Positions 45,137-59,800 of a stretch of 64,000 bases of DNA are shown piece by piece. The first letter of the stretch is position 1, and the number at the start of each line of letters is the position of its first letter. A program made the position numbers and the translations under genes. The DNA is from Spinacia oleracea (lineage: Eukaryota; Streptophyta; Magnoliopsida; Caryophyllales; Amaranthaceae), in the NCBI RefSeq assembly GCF_020520425.1, contig NC_079490.1, positions 620,001 through 684,000 of the forward strand, given 5' to 3'. Under the pieces are notes generated by a model. It worked only from the letters and a program-made list of their open reading frames with translations, had not been told where the DNA came from and did not search any database.

Positions 45137-46630
45137 GTATTTTAGGATGAATTTGCTTCATGTAAGAGTTTTTCAGAGTTTTTCATTTCTTTTTATTGTA
45201 TTTGCATTTCTGAAATAATAATACAATGATTCTCTATGGTCTGAAATGGAAGTTTTATTATCTGTTCTTGTTTTTTTTTTTTTTTTTTTTTTGTTGAAGA
45301 TCATCTGTTTTTGTTACTTGGTCTGATATTATCATAGTATTTACTGTTTGAGCTAAAACCTCATTGGTATATTATCATAATTTGAGGTTTCATAGTTTAT
45401 CACAATTAATGACACAAACATGGAAATATACTTCAATGAACAAGATTGATCATTAGTATAGTTAATTGAGATATTATAGGCTGTAAAAACAGAGGATTTG
45501 CTGATGTGAGAAGTGTCAAGTTAGGATATTATTTGCTGGGATTTAGAGGACAGAAGATTTTTGGTTCAATGAGCTTATTGTGCTATTATTGGTGATTATG
45601 TAAAGGAAGGGAGTTTTCTATAGTTCTATGTCTAACAACAGCTTATGGTATAGCATTTGAAATCCTAATCGCTGCCTCGAATTAAATTGTTCGAGGCAGT
45701 CCATACTCGTATAGCCGCGATTGAGCTTATGCGCGGTGTGTGTAGAAGAGTGGGAGGAACAACTTTACATGCTCTAAATGAATGTGTTATTATTAGTGAG
45801 GTCTAAAGATGGCCACTGGTCGGTTCTGGCCGGGCTTCAGGCCGTGTGTCTAAATGGGCCCAACCCACCCCAAACCACTCTACATGGGGACGGGCCGAAA
45901 AGACAAAATATGGTCCAGGTCCGGCTTAGGCCTACACGCTGTAGGGCCTAAGTCTAATTTTACTAAAATTAGTGTGCTTTGTCGTGTCAGGCCATGGTTT
46001 TTCATTCACGTGCCACGTCGTGTTTTTCATGCCAGGTTAGATCTCGGGCCGGCCCAGCCCAAGCCTATGGGCTGCAGGGCCTAATTCTAATTTTACTAAA
46101 TTTGGTGTCTTTTGTCAAGCCGGGCTACATCAGGTCTTGGGCCAGGCCAGCCCAAAGGTTTGGCAGGAAAGTGCAGTCCAAAAGTTAGAAGCTTTGTCAC
46201 TTAGAGACCAATAAAGTCATGGAGTAGTGTGTTTCGTAGAGGGGGGGGGGGGGGATTTTCTTACTACTTGCTGCTATATAATTTGGGAAACTCGGAATAA
46301 ATGGACTTTTGAAGGATAGTCCGAAGTGAGGAAGGTTATGGAGTGGTATCTAATGCAAATGATGGAAGGTGTTGTGTTAATATGAGCTCAATGAATTTGA
46401 TAAATATAATAATACATGAGTACATAGTATCTAGCTACAAGCAAAGACCGTGATTCAACTAAACTTAGTTAAACGTTTTAAGTTGAATCGTCGGTATCTA
46501 ATGCTAGTCTTTAGAGATAGAGCTCAATCCTTTTGATGAATGTAATAGCTAATACAAGCAAATAAATGAGTTGTACACTACATATGACGTACAAATTCGT
46601 CAATGTGAAATAAATTAAGAGTTCGCATGA
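45137..46630. other. Intergenic between convergent genes
   Basis: 3' flanks of the 63-residue protein gene and of the chromomethylase. It contains a poly-T tract (45270-45292), a GGGCCGGGC-rich repeat at about 45805-46195 with a twice-used CTAATTTTACTAAAATTAG-like motif, and a G16 run at 46242-46257. No coding sequence was recognised. Confidence 0.5.
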
Positions 46631-49600
46631 CTAGGAGTTGTCTTCAACAGAGGGAGAAGACGGGATTTCTTGCAGATTTGGAAACCTCGCAGGCAATGTC
46701 AACAACGGCCCATCCAAGTCGCAATCGCTTGTCAATGCAACCGAAAGAGCATAGCCTAATGCTCGGGCCACGGGAACTGCAACCGCATTTCCCACTTGGA
46801 TATACCTAAAGAACAAGAAACATATATAGATTATATAGGGCACAAATCTATAAATAATCTACTTCAAGAATAGCCTAAAGATTTTTTCGTTGAATTTCTT
46901 TTTGGTACTAAGTAGACTTGATCATCATGAGCCCAGCTCACTGGCCCTGCCCGACACGGAAAACAGCGGGCTTAAGCAAATTTTAATCGAGGTCGTCTCG
47001 AACTTTTATTTTTCTGGGTGGGTTTTGGACAACTCAAAATTGTGTTTTTAGTTATGAATTTAGGCTGGCCCGAAAAAGCAGGTTTTGGGCAGAATTTTTC
47101 GGGCTGAAGTTTAGCCCAACCTGACATAGCGGGCAGAATTTGAGTCATGGTCCGTCCCAAACCGAATCCGGCCCGCAATTTGATCAGGTCTAGTACTACG
47201 CAAGTAAAATAAGATTTACCTGGCTTTGATGTCACCCACAAGCTTATAATAGTCGGGAAAGCCTTGCAACCTCGCATTTTCCCGGATAGAGAGCACTCTA
47301 TCTTGTAAAGGATGGAGTATGGCTTGGTTATGGGGCTCCGCCCTAGTAACCACGGTGGGAACAGTTTCGTCCCACCATAACCGCGCAAATGGCCTACAAT
47401 GTCATTGTAAGAATGTTAGGAAAATGTAAAATATACAGTGGAACATTTTTGTAAATTGAAATGCTAATAAGAAATGTTTAACTTACTTTGAAGATGTTCC
47501 TCCTACAAAGGAAAGGGCATACTCTGGCACCTATCAGCAAGCAATAAAATTAAAAATCTTTCACCAAAACTTACTAATGTACTGCTTTAGAAAAGATAAC
47601 TAGTTAAGTACTTAAGTGTGATCACACATAAAGCCAATTGTAATAATTTGCACCTTAGCTAAATATTGAAAGAAAAATAGGTTATTATATGCTTTGTAGG
47701 TTTAGCTTTGTAGAAAGAACACAAGACCAGCAAATTCAGATTGGGTATTACAAGCACACAATTCTAGGGACCTATAATTTTTTACTACTTTTGCATTAAA
47801 TTTGACTTCTAACCTGCCCAGAAAACAAGAGCCGTAAAAGTTTAAAGAGAGCACAACATCAAACAAGAGTGAATCTTAATTTGGTAAATGTATTATTTAT
47901 GAACTCTTTTACCATGTAGCCCCACTTTCTTGAGGTTCATATTGTCTTTAATTTGGCTAAGTCCTAGGGGAAGGATGTAGCTGTGTAATGGTTTATGACT
48001 AGAAAATCTGATATAAGTACAAGGTTTTGAAATGCTTACCAAGGGTTTCTTAGAGGGTAAAAGTTCCTTTTCAACGTCAGGATCCCGCTTAGCTTTGTTG
48101 TCAGGACCAACCAACACTCCTGGTAAATCACGGTAGTTTGCTCCCTGAAAAAAAGAACAACTCTTATTAATCCGAAAATCGAAGTAGAAAGGATACAACT
48201 ATACAATACAAGTAAATGTTGAAAATATACCTTTTTCTTAGGGATCCTACACACCCTTTGAAAATCATCCGTGTTTAATCTAAGGGGTCGGTGGTCATAG
48301 AGTTTGGTTATCATTTCTGAGCTATTAGATGAACCGAGCATAGCTGCAACATAAGAAGACAGATCTCAAAGATCAGTTGGCAAACCAATACAACAATTGT
48401 ACATATCTTTGTAACTTAAACACACAACCAGAAATTAAAACTCATTGTTATTACCTTCTTTTGTCATCCTGATAAAGCGTTGGAACTCGGTTTCTGGAGG
48501 ACGGCTATATGGCATCTCATCGCGATTCTCGTCATTAGTTATCTTTTTTGCCACAACACCAACATAAATACCAAAGGATATTTTGGATCAGAAATAATAA
48601 ACCAGAGACAAAAGTAGTTTGACGGTATCCTGGAATTTATCCCTTACCTCTGGCATATCAGAGATAGCATCACCAAGAAAAAGTTTGTCCTCTAACTGAA
48701 CAGTGTGTCCTTCATTAAAAGCAACTGTGTTCATCTATAATGAATTTAGAGCGAATTTCAGTGTTGCTTGAGACTTTAAAATATTAATCAGATGAATAGA
48801 GAAATGCAGTGTATACAAATGAACTGCGATTCAGTTTCATACCTCAAACTCTGTAGGAATAACACCTCTTAGAACAAGGTCATGAGTGGGCAGTGGATAC
48901 TGAGGCAATTTCTGCATAGAACAAAAAATGTAATTAGCACCTCCTTTAAAAAAAAACACAACATGCAATCAGCAAATGCTAAACTAGCTATGAGATAAAC
49001 ACTTGCAAGCTTGCCAAAAGTTGCTTAGATTTGCTTAAATTAAGTTCTGTTTGGAGTTTATTTGAGAGAAGAAATTACTCCCAACATTATTTAGGTTTAA
49101 CAAATCCAAGTTTAGGTATGAAAGCAAAGCCAGATATCTATCAAAATATAGTGAGTACTTCTGCTTGTTTATCAGAGTTAACTACAGAGAATCTATGAAT
49201 TCCACAACCTAACCACCCCCCCCCCCCCCCTTGCCAAAAAAAAAAACGCCGCCAAAAAGTAACAACATAACCAAACACTCAAACAGCCATCAACATTGTC
49301 TAAGTCATCATTTGGATTCATCACTATTTTGAACAACTGTTAGTTTGATTATTTGGCAAATCATTTGTTACAAAGGAAGGAATATCTAACTACAAAATGA
49401 ATTAATGTGCTTCGGCTATAGAAATTGTATTTTAGATTCATAAGAATCAAAATGCACATTCCTAAATAAATCTTTCAAACCCCTAAAATCTGAAATCAAA
49501 CCTCTTCACAAGATTACATAATATAAATCATTCAAAGTTAAGTTAGGTCTTACTTAACTTAAATCCCATAAACATCTAAAGAAGAAAATACTAATTCGTG

Positions 49601-52600
49601 ACTATCACCTCTTTCTAAATTTCAATAAAGGAGTCAACAATTCTCTAGTTGGTTCAAACGTTGGACTGGTTCAAAAGCAAATAAGCAATAATAGTGTATT
49701 GTTATATTAAGCAATAGGATGAGTATGTAGTTTAAGATAATAACAGATTTCTGCATCCATAAGACAAACCCTAGATTATATATCCCCTTTAAATTATATG
49801 AACATTCTTTTCAAACCAAAATTTGATGTACATGCTCAAAAGTTTATTAAATCATAGATTCTTCATACAAAACCAATCAAGTTAACTAATGTACTTAAAA
49901 TCTTACCTCTGAGGGCCGTGCACCCCAAATGAAAACCCGCATGCGAAATTGCGGAAGTCCGTAGGCACCAGCCGCCATCATTCCCATTCTAGCTTGGTAG
50001 TTCATGTCCACCAACCTTCCAAGGGCGTATCTCCCTAAGAAACCTTTAGCGAATTTTATTAGGTCGACCACGTTCTCCATTAACGCGTATTTTGGCTTCA
50101 AATAATCAACTACATCCATGTAGACTACAAGCTGTTCGTTTTTAGGATCGGCAAGTGGGTTCTCTGTATTTCTGAACCGATTGAATCCGCTTATCCCTTG
50201 GCATGGAGGTCCACCACAAACTACATCAACGTCACCCTAAGAACAGGTAGAACAGCAAATTATGAATTCCAATTTTGAGTCTTTCGGAAAAGCAACTAAC
50301 TAGGACCAAAGTAATTTACCGGAAAAGGCAGAATTTTTTGCTTGTATCCCTCCTTCACAAATTCTCCGATCTTTTCACGACAATTGCTGATTTAGGGAGG
50401 AAAAGAATTAGAAAAGAGCTACATTAGAAATTTAGTTTGCAAAGTCGTTCAGGTTTCTTACCTTAGCCCCTCCAAAGGTTCCCATGTATCTTCCTCCTCT
50501 CCATATCCCTTCCACCGAACCTGTACATATTGAGAGACATAATTTCATAAACTTATATGAATCCCAACAACCAGTACTAATATTAGACGAATCACATTGA
50601 ACATACAAACAAGTTCCATATCCATAGAAGAAGCATGCACAACATCAACTATAAATCAACTACCTTCCTTTTTCTTTTCATATTTCTATAAAGTAGTACA
50701 AACATTTATTCAATAGTTCTTGCTTCCACTATGGATCTGATGTCAACTGAAACTATAGAATATGTCATTATGATTTTGTGAATCACAGTATTTGTGTATG
50801 ATAGCAGGTCAGCAAGAAGCTTGCAATGCTATTAAATGCTACTCTATTACCCATGGACTGTCATAATTGCCAACATTAGGCTAAAACTGACTAAATATTA
50901 CACCATACTTGCATAGATTAACAATTTGCACGACCGAAGATTTCAAATACGTAAGACTTGTTTTTCAAAAAAAGAATAAGTTATAATGGGTACAAGTACA
51001 ATAAAGACAAACTAAATAATACCTTGCAAATGAAAATTCCAGGATACCTATAAATTCCCAACCACATACTATTATTTATGTTCAATCATTTCACGTTTAA
51101 ACATATGCCTTTAGCTATAATGCTATATTGAAACAAATTGTTAACATTTTATTTCATTTCAAGTACAAATACCTTGAAGTGAAGCTCTGGTGTACCACTC
51201 TTTGTAGGGTCGCCATAACAGATCCCGATAACCTTTTCAACCTCAAATATCTCTCCCTCATCTTTATTATCATCTTTGCCAGAATCATTCTCAGCACCGT
51301 CATCGTCCTCATCGTCCTCCACAACCATGGCATCAATTTTTTCATTTGTGTTTTCACTTTTAATTAAGCCAAAGGATGCACAGATCTTCGGCCACTCTTT
51401 CAACAACTTCAAAAAGTCCCCGACAGACTCATTTCGTACCTGCATTAGAAATATGAATGATTAAATTGAACCATCCATAGACCTATAGAATTTTATTTGA
51501 AAACAAAATAACTCCATATATTACATTTGTTTCTGGATGATTTAGTGCAACACTCTGGCATGCATTTTCATTGAAGTCAACAGCCCACCTCTGCACACAT
51601 AATAACAACCATTAACAATCAACAGAATATACCATAGAGGAAATGTATTTTGATAAGATTCATGTTTGATACACTTACCGTTACAAGGTTAGTCCCACAC
51701 AAGTTTGCACCTAAGCATAAACCGGTGGACATAGCTCCACAACCACAATATAAATCTAGTAGTGTTGTCTCTGGGTTGTGTGCCTTCTTCCCTTGATTAA
51801 CCTCGGCAGAATCAGATTTCTTATCAGCAACGGCTCCGTCAACCTCGATGTCGTTAGAAATTGTAGATTGGGATTCACTTCCAATAGGACTTGTTGTCTC
51901 TGTAACCAAGTTTATGGTTAGAAACTATTGTACATCAAGGCAACTAATTCACATTAACATTAAAGCATAGTAAAACACCTGGAGGTGGTACTATATAAGA
52001 GGAGTAAGGCAGCAAGTACTTCAGATCATAATAGTAGTCGCAGTCTGGAATGGCTGACATTTTCGAATCTATATCTAACTGCCATGAGAACATCACAATT
52101 TTAGGACTTTTGCCAATAAGCTAACCTTGTAAAACAGGTGTTTAAGGTAAGGAAGAATTGTTCAGGAAACTTACATCAAGAGCAACCCTGACAATGTTCA
52201 GCTTTTCAACAAGACAATCCAATGGATTATCATCCATGACTTCAGAAGCAAACACCCGTTTTGTCTCCTTTAAAGTAATACTCTCTTTTATAACCTATAC
52301 AGTTTCAGATAATAGCAATCAATAAGAATCAGAATGTGCATCCCTGCATGTACATAGAAGAAGGTTGTTGGTCTTTGACTTACAGTGTCCACGGATCTGT
52401 AATACCATTGCGCTCTGAAATACAGAAAACCATCAACTCCCTCAAACATTTCGACGATCTTACAGATGTACGGCAGTTTACCTTCTTCGGACTGAACACA
52501 AAATTCAAGGTTTTAGATAGATTCCAGAGACAGTTTTTGCTCAAATCCAGCAGTTTTCATTACAAATTAGGAGTTGATTCATAACAAATCTGCATACTGC

Positions 52601-53966
52601 TTTCCATATCTATAGGCACCCCTCATTAATACTTCATATATTCCAAGTAAACCGAATTATATAATCTATGAGTAAATGCAAATGTGTAATCTTTAATATA
52701 GAACTGTTGCTCTCATAATACAATTCAAGCATTAGGGTTATCAACTTAAGTTCAAAGTAATAATTTTTCAATCCGCAACATTGAATACATACAATTGAAC
52801 TTAATGAAGGTGTAGACTTGCATACATACAATTGAACTTAATAAAGGTGTAGACTTGATTACATACAATTGAACTTAATAAAGGTGTAGACTTGAATACA
52901 TACAATTGAACTTAATACAATCCACACCATCGAATACATACAATTGAACTTAATAAAGGTGTAAACTTTACGAAAAGCATATAACGCTAACCTAATTGTA
53001 GCTCGTTTATAGAGATTGAACCCCTACTACCAAGAATTTCGAGTGAAATTGAGCCGTGTACTAATATCATTGAGATTCAGGCATCCAAATTTTACATATT
53101 ACCCAAAATCATGTGAAGATATTGGACCCCTTTTACCAATTCTCAGAAGAATTTCAAGTGAAATTGAGCCTTGCACTAACATTATTTGAGCTCCAGTCAT
53201 CCAAATTTTACATATTACCATTAAAAAAAACTCAATCACTTAATCTTTTTGCACATTTCATGCTGCAAGGACTGGATTTAGGGAGTAACCTGAACATGAG
53301 CGTCATCATTCAAATCGAAGATCTTGGTACCATCAACTTCAGCTTTCAAATAGTGACATTTTGCTAGTATGAGCTCATCATCATCATCCTGGGAACTGCA
53401 ACAATTCCCACAACCCCATTACACATAATTCCATCATTTTCACACTGAAAAAAAAAAAATCAAACCTCAAACATATAATTGCTAGTCTTACGTTTTGGGT
53501 TTCTTGGTTCCTTGTTCCGCCTACATTACCAGCAAAAATCAAAATAAATTAAGCTCACAAAATGACAAATTCCAAAGAAATTTCAATTATATGTGGGAAG
53601 AAAAAAGAAGACCTTATCAGGATAGCGATGAGGCCAACGCAGCTTAGCTTCATCAGCAGAAACCGGATCGCCGAGGAATCTACAGTCCGTCTCCTCCTTC
53701 TTAACAATTTTCCGAGTATTTTTCCGGCCAGAACCAGCCGGAGATTCCACGATTTCCTCATCCGCTATCTCTTCTCCCTCAACAGTAAGACTCATCTCCG
53801 TACTTTCAGTTCCACCATTGTTAACAATCTCCTCATCCTTAACCTCCACCTTTCTCCTCTTACTCTTCAACGAAGCCGAAGCCGAAGCCGACGCAGACGC
53901 AGAAGCAGAAGCAGGTGAGGAAGAAGGTGAAGAAGGCTTCTTCCTGGCAGACTTACGCGTCGCCAT
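46631..53966 (-). CDS. CMT3: Chromomethylase, CMT3-like DNA cytosine methyltransferase
   Basis: Twenty exons in matching phase: 53613-53966, 53492-53520, 53290-53395, 52384-52491, 52175-52294, 51979-52078, 51679-51899, 51525-51590, 51173-51439, 50462-50520, 50320-50386, 49907-50236, 48843-48911, 48648-48734, 48455-48542, 48231-48343, 48040-48144, 47487-47530, 47220-47393, 46631-46805. The product is 893 residues. In order: a basic/Ser-Ala tail with an (AS)n run; BAH domain (about 130-260); methyltransferase motif [10 protein letters not shown] (about 319); chromodomain (about 434-485, [20 protein letters not shown]); motif IV PPCQ with catalytic Cys511; ENV (553); QFRMR; and QVGNAV near the end. 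A chromodomain between motifs I and IV defines plant chromomethylases, which maintain CHG methylation at H3K9me2 chromatin. Length favours CMT3 over the longer CMT2. All key motifs are intact. Confidence 0.95.
46913..47192. mobile_element. hAT-type element in chromomethylase intron 19 (280 bp)
   Basis: Flanks GTACTAAG (46905-46912) and GTACTACG (47193-47200) match at 7 of 8 bases. Ends TAGACTTGATCA and, reversed, TAGACCTGATCA are inverted repeats. The filler has GCCCGACA/GGCCCG motifs. The right end is about 27 bp from exon 19. Confidence 0.8.
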
Positions 53967-56776
53967 TGATGAGAAGCTTCGCTGAGGAGGGAGAAAACTT
54001 GGGAAGAGAGAGAAAGTGAGGAGATCGGATTATTGTGGCGGCGAAAAGGAAGGGGGGAGTGTGGAGTGAAGGGGAGAAGAAGGGTTTTAAAAATAAGAGA
54101 GGAGAGAGAAAGTGGGAAGGAGCGGGAAAAGTGTTTCCTAAATATTTGGAAGTGTGGATAATTGGGGGGAAACACCAAAGTTTTTTTTAAAAAAAAAATA
54201 TTAATTAAATAATTTGTGAGATATAATTTCTTACAAAGGGGATATTTGAATTTTTGAACCGTTGTAATAGGTTTTAGGGGAATTGATTTTTTTGTCTTGT
54301 CATAAAATTGTTGAAATTTGAGTCGTAAGAACTAAAAAAATGTGTTTCATGGCCTAATTGCCTATTTATTTAAGATTAAGATAATTAATCATCCTGGAAT
54401 TAATTAAATTTATACGGCGTAGGTTTTTTTTGAAATGTTTACGTGCATGGTGATTGTTGTAATTGGATTGCAAATTCGCAAGTGTTGGTGATAAATTATG
54501 AGTGATTTGAGATATTAACGTAGGTATCTTTTGATGAATGATTCGAGTTTAAGGATTGAGAGTGTATTTACCTACATGACCCGATGAACTTTGCCTTCTA
54601 TTGGATAAGCGAATTATTATTGAGGGTTGATTGCATAAACAAAAAAAAATGGAGTCATTTAATTTTGTAATTGAGAGCCTTGCATTTCAATAAGGAGACA
54701 AATCAGCCCGTGTTAGGTTATTGAGAGAAAAAAATCATATTATCTTGAATATGTAGTTCACATCGTTGGAGTATATGTGATGAGGTTATTGAAATGAATG
54801 TATTGTCATTACACTGGCATGAAAGATACTTATGCCTAGTAGAATTGTAATTACTCTCTTGTTAGTACCAAATAACTTTTTACTATTTTTTTAAATGTTT
54901 TTTGAGTTTTCCTACAATGGTTATAATATCAGTATCAAACCAACTTAATTTCTACATAAGATATATAGTGTCATCTAAAAAGATGTTATACTTTAATTGA
55001 CTGGTATGTAGTGTAGCAAAAATAAAACTCTTTATTGTATACCTTTTTGCGAATACTTGCCACTAATCTACAAGAGTTATTAAACTTCAAATGTTGATAG
55101 ATTTGTTTCTCATAGGTAGGCTATTTAATTTGAATCCTAACAGTCACTTGTATGGGAAAACTCAAGTTTCTTTTTCTTAATATCAATTCGTTTAATTTAT
55201 ATTTTCGACATTACCACGACTAGTGCATTTTAGCAGTATTGTGGTCATGTGACTATTGCCCGACCATTAGTTCGTCGACAACTAGGTAAAACTTGCAAAA
55301 ACACTATTTGTAAACATTTTGTGTATCTCAATTCACAAAAACAAAATTGCCAAAAAAAAAAAAAAAAATTCACAAAAACAAAATGGCTAGCTTAGTGCGA
55401 AACTTAAAATGATTTAGTTTAGGATTCGTGTCATCACGATCAGTCCAAAAGCTTTTTATTACCATTTTAATTATTATATACTTAACAAATAAAACATGCG
55501 GAGTAATAAAATATACTGTGCATTATGTATATATCAGATACAGAGAATAAATTGTCCAAGACATAATATAACTAAGAAGATAGATGCACAAAATTCAATA
55601 CATACACTCATTTTATAGAAACTAATATTTATTCGGGGGTGATCATATAGTTGGTAAAAGATAGCTGGTCAAATAGTCGAAAGGTTAAGATTAAAGGGTA
55701 ACAAAACTTAGACATTTAGTGAATCAAAGCACACAAGCACATCAAACTATTTGGATTTTCACATTGTACAATTAAGAGCGCGCAATATTTAAGTTAGTTA
55801 ATCGTCTGCTCATTGTCCACACCAAATGTACATGATATATAGCTTCTAAGTTATTACATAAAATATTTATAATTTGTACTCGTTTGATTTGCTACTACTT
55901 GAATTTGTATTTCATCTCAAAGATAGTACAATGAAAAACACAATAACATATACTTTCTGCATACAATAATATTTGTACTCACAAAAAATATGATCAAAGT
56001 AAGACAAATTAATACCAACTTCAGATGTCAAAATAGTGTAATTATTTTAAATTACAAATATATCTATACAAAGGTTAGCTTTTGTAAACCGTTCGACAGT
56101 TCTTTAACTTTATTTAACTATCAGACCATGCTCAATAATATGATACATATGTACTATTAATAGGACAAGAGTGACTAATACATTATTTGGTTGACCTCAA
56201 AAAGTTAAAGATGATATTTTGTAAGATTTTTTAGCACAAAATATATATTTTTCACAAGTTAATTATTATTTTTTTTGAGAAAAAAACGTGTCCTTCGTAA
56301 AAGGCATACATAGATGCACAAGAGGTGCGTGAAAAAAAGCAAAAACGAAGCGTGGAAGGTGGAATACCGAAGATACCCATGGGTTTGTTGGTCGCAGCTG
56401 AGTTATAGCTTGCGACGGCCGCAGCTCATATACACATACGACCATTCACCGCTCTTTTATCATTTTCCGACTATTAAAAAATAAATCAAAATAAAAAATA
56501 AAATATCAAAACCGAAAGAAAAAAAATCTAAAAATAAAAATCAGTCTTCATCTTCTTTCTCTCTCATCATCGTACAAACTCGAAACTGCAAAGTACAAAC
56601 CCTAGTTGAAAGAAAGAAAGAAAGAAAGAAAACCCACCTCTTTCGATAATATCCCCCAAATTTTCCGAATCCCTAACCCTAGATTTCAATATCATCCCAA
56701 AACCCTACATATTTTCATTTGTTAACGAATTCAATCATATTTTATTTTACTTTATTTGTGGAAGATCAAACGAAAA
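53967..56776. other. Shared 5' region of chromomethylase and MUT9-like kinase genes
   Basis: The genes are divergent with about 2.9 kb between start codons. 53967-54180 is GA-rich on the plus strand and is the likely chromomethylase leader. 54200-56280 is AT-rich with no recognised gene. 56450-56776 holds a CT/GAAA-rich stretch, including a GAAA run near 56610, typical of a kinase leader. Confidence 0.55.
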
Positions 56777-56880
56777 ATGCAATCGGATTCAAAATTCAGG
56801 TCGTAGCAGATCGAATGATGGTAACCCTAGCGAAAACTGCCGATTGTATGGGAAAACAAACATGCCGGAGCTTCAAATAG
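56777..56880 (+). promoter_or_regulatory. Two short upstream ORFs before the kinase start
   Basis: uORF1 is 56777-56806 (9 codons plus stop). uORF2 is 56815-56880 (21 codons plus stop); it begins with two ATGs and overlaps the main ATG at 56862 in another frame. If both are in the mature leader, scanning ribosomes would need leaky scanning or reinitiation to reach the kinase start. Confidence 0.5.
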
Positions 56881-59800
56881 GGGTAAAACGACGTCGTGCT
56901 TCAGTAAAGAATCAGAAATCTGACCATTTGGTTGGGAATTACATTCGAACACGCGCCGCTGTTGCAAAAGAGACGGCGAAGGCGGCGGAAGCTGGGAAGA
57001 AAGTTGTTGAGGAGGGGAAGAAGATAATTGGTGGGGATCCTCCTAGAACCAGGTTAGCTGTGAAGAAGGAGCAACAAAAGGAAACACCACCAAAGATAAT
57101 TAATACTAGTAATAAGAAGAAGGTTATTACTCCTAGTAAAGTTCCGGTGATTGTGGTCTCCGAGAAAGAAACTCAGTCAAAAGAGAGAGAATCAGAGGCA
57201 GTAGAAGAGGAAGAGGAATTAGAGGAGGAAGAGGAAGAAGAATTAGAGGAGGAAGAGGAGGAAGAATTAGAATTAGAATCAGAAGAGGAAGAAGAAATGT
57301 TGGGCGATGATAGTGGTGGGTTAAGTGCCAATAATAAGGGTACTGGCCAAGATGATGATGGGAATAAATCCCCTTTTCCTGAAAGGGTAAATTTTTGTTA
57401 TAAATGATGATTATTATGATTATACAGGGAAGTTGAATGTGTGAATTGAGCTGAAATTAAATGTGTGAATTGAGCTGATTTTGGTTGATTGTTTTTCAGG
57501 TTCAAGTGGGTGGTTCCCCTTTATATAAGGTGGAACGGAAACTCGGGAAAGGTGGGTTTGGTCAGGTGTTTGTGGGGCGGCGGGTTAACGAACGTGCCAC
57601 CGGTGTGGGGGCTTTGGAGGTAATGTGCTCATCATGGTTTGAAATATCTGTGTCCATTTATTTTCATGTTGTTATGTGTTGTATACTTATATATGCTGAT
57701 CAGTTTGAGATATGTTTTGATGAACATGAACATGTTGGCAAGTCTTGTTTCGAAGCAACTCAAGCTCAATGCATTTTGTCTTGGTTTATATAATGAAATT
57801 GTACATCAATGTCAATATCAAAATCATTGTTTCATCATTAACATTAGTAGTGGAGTACTCATACTTTCGCTAGAATTCGTTTATTTAACCGTGCTTGTGC
57901 CTTCTACTTTTGTATTTTATAGGTGGCTTTGAAGTTTGAGCATAAGAACAGCAAAGGTTGTAATTATGGCCCCCCATACGAGTGGCAAGTTTACAAGTAT
58001 GTATGAGAATTCCCAAAGACTGATTTTTTGGGTGCTTGGAATGTGTTTGCTTTAACTCAGCTTCTCAATCTTGGTTTTTTTGCAGTACCCTGGGTGGTAG
58101 CCATGGAGTGCCTAAGGTGCACTATAAAGGGAAGCAAGGAGAGTATTATGTAATGGTATGACCACTTTTCCTTGTTCTTTACAAGTTTGAATCTACCTGG
58201 ATATGTTCATTGCTAATCACTCATTTGCAGGTCATGGACATGCTTGGACCTAGCTTATGGGATGTGTGGAATACTTCTGGGCAGTCGTAAGTACTCCGTG
58301 CTTGATATCATGAAGATTACATTGTACTTGTGCGTGCTTTCATAGTTTAGTCAAGGTGGTGGTTTTGTCATAGTTGCCAGTTATGGTTGATGGTAACAAT
58401 ATTGCTGAAAATAGTATTGCATCGTAAAGAGATACATAGTACAACTTTAATCAATTTTCAGATGTTTTGCAGAGTGTTCATAAGTGATTTTTTCCTTAAA
58501 TAACAGAAGTATTAGAACAATGTGTTCTGTTTTGCATTCACTATTCCTGTGCAAGAGCTTCTGTTTAGAGTTGCTGTACAATATAATACGAAGTACTATA
58601 ATTGCTTAATATCTCCCTGGTTCTTATCTAGCTACATTTTTCATACTTTATCCACGTAGTGTTTTTTGACAATTTGTTGAATTTGATGTGGGAATATTAG
58701 TGAACTAAGCCGTACATAAAGTGGGAATATTAGTTAACTAAGCCGTACATAAAGTCATACACAGAATTATGTAGTCCACTTGTAATATTCTTTCGAAGTC
58801 ATACATAGAACGAGTTATATAGTGAACTTGTAATATCATTCAGGCTCAAGAATAATTAGAAGCCATTGTATTGCTAACAGGTTTTAAATTATGTACTCTT
58901 TATACATTGATGATAATCTCAGAGTTTGTGGGATACTTGCATCACATGTGTTCTGTGTGGGTAGGAACTAGGCAGATTAGCTTTTGTTAATTGGGATTTT
59001 GTCTTGTACTTTAGGCAATCTGGGGTTTTGTTGTGTGGTGTACTTTGGATGGGTTCAAGCTTCCTCAGTGGATTGAAACAATATACTTAATTAATTTCAA
59101 GAGTAGTGTAGCTAAGACATTGAATTAGTGTATGAGTCTCATTGTATGAGGAGATGATATGTGAGTATGTGGTATTGTGGTGTGGGTAGGAACTAGGCAG
59201 ATTAGCTTTTGTTAATTGGGATTTTGTCTTGTACTTTAGTCAATATGGGGTTTGTTGTGTGGTGTATTTTGGATGGGTTCAAGCTTCCTCAGTGGATTGA
59301 AACAATATACTTAATTAATTTTAAGAGTAGTGTAGCTAAGACATTGAATTAGTGTATTGAGTCTAATTGTATGAGGAGATGGTATGTGAGTATGTGATTT
59401 TGTGGGGTGTACTATTGTACCCAATGGAGACAACACCATTTGTTTATGCTTTTGGAAAGGATTTGAGCTTTGTATGGAGTGAAAGAGGTCAATAGCATGA
59501 GGGAACATAGTTATGAGTCCGTTTATACATTGATAATCTAGAATTAACAAGTGATCAATTAAATATTTCAAATTCAATAATGCAAAAATGTCATAAGACA
59601 ATCACATGAAAGAGTTGGACAGAAGCAAACATGGTATTCTATGTGATTAATAAATAACACAGTATACAAGTAGATTTAGTATGCCATAAAATAATGGACC
59701 ATCATGTACATTTGCAGAAAACAGCCGAGTCAAATTTCCCACGTTGGTGATACAGGAAGAAACATATCTGTATCTATAATGGAATTCATAAACTTTCTTA

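Noticed and set aside
53562-54178. Overlapping ORFs around chromomethylase exon 1
   Set aside because: Shadows of the first exon and its GA-rich leader; only the frame starting at 53966 joins the downstream BAH exons in phase.
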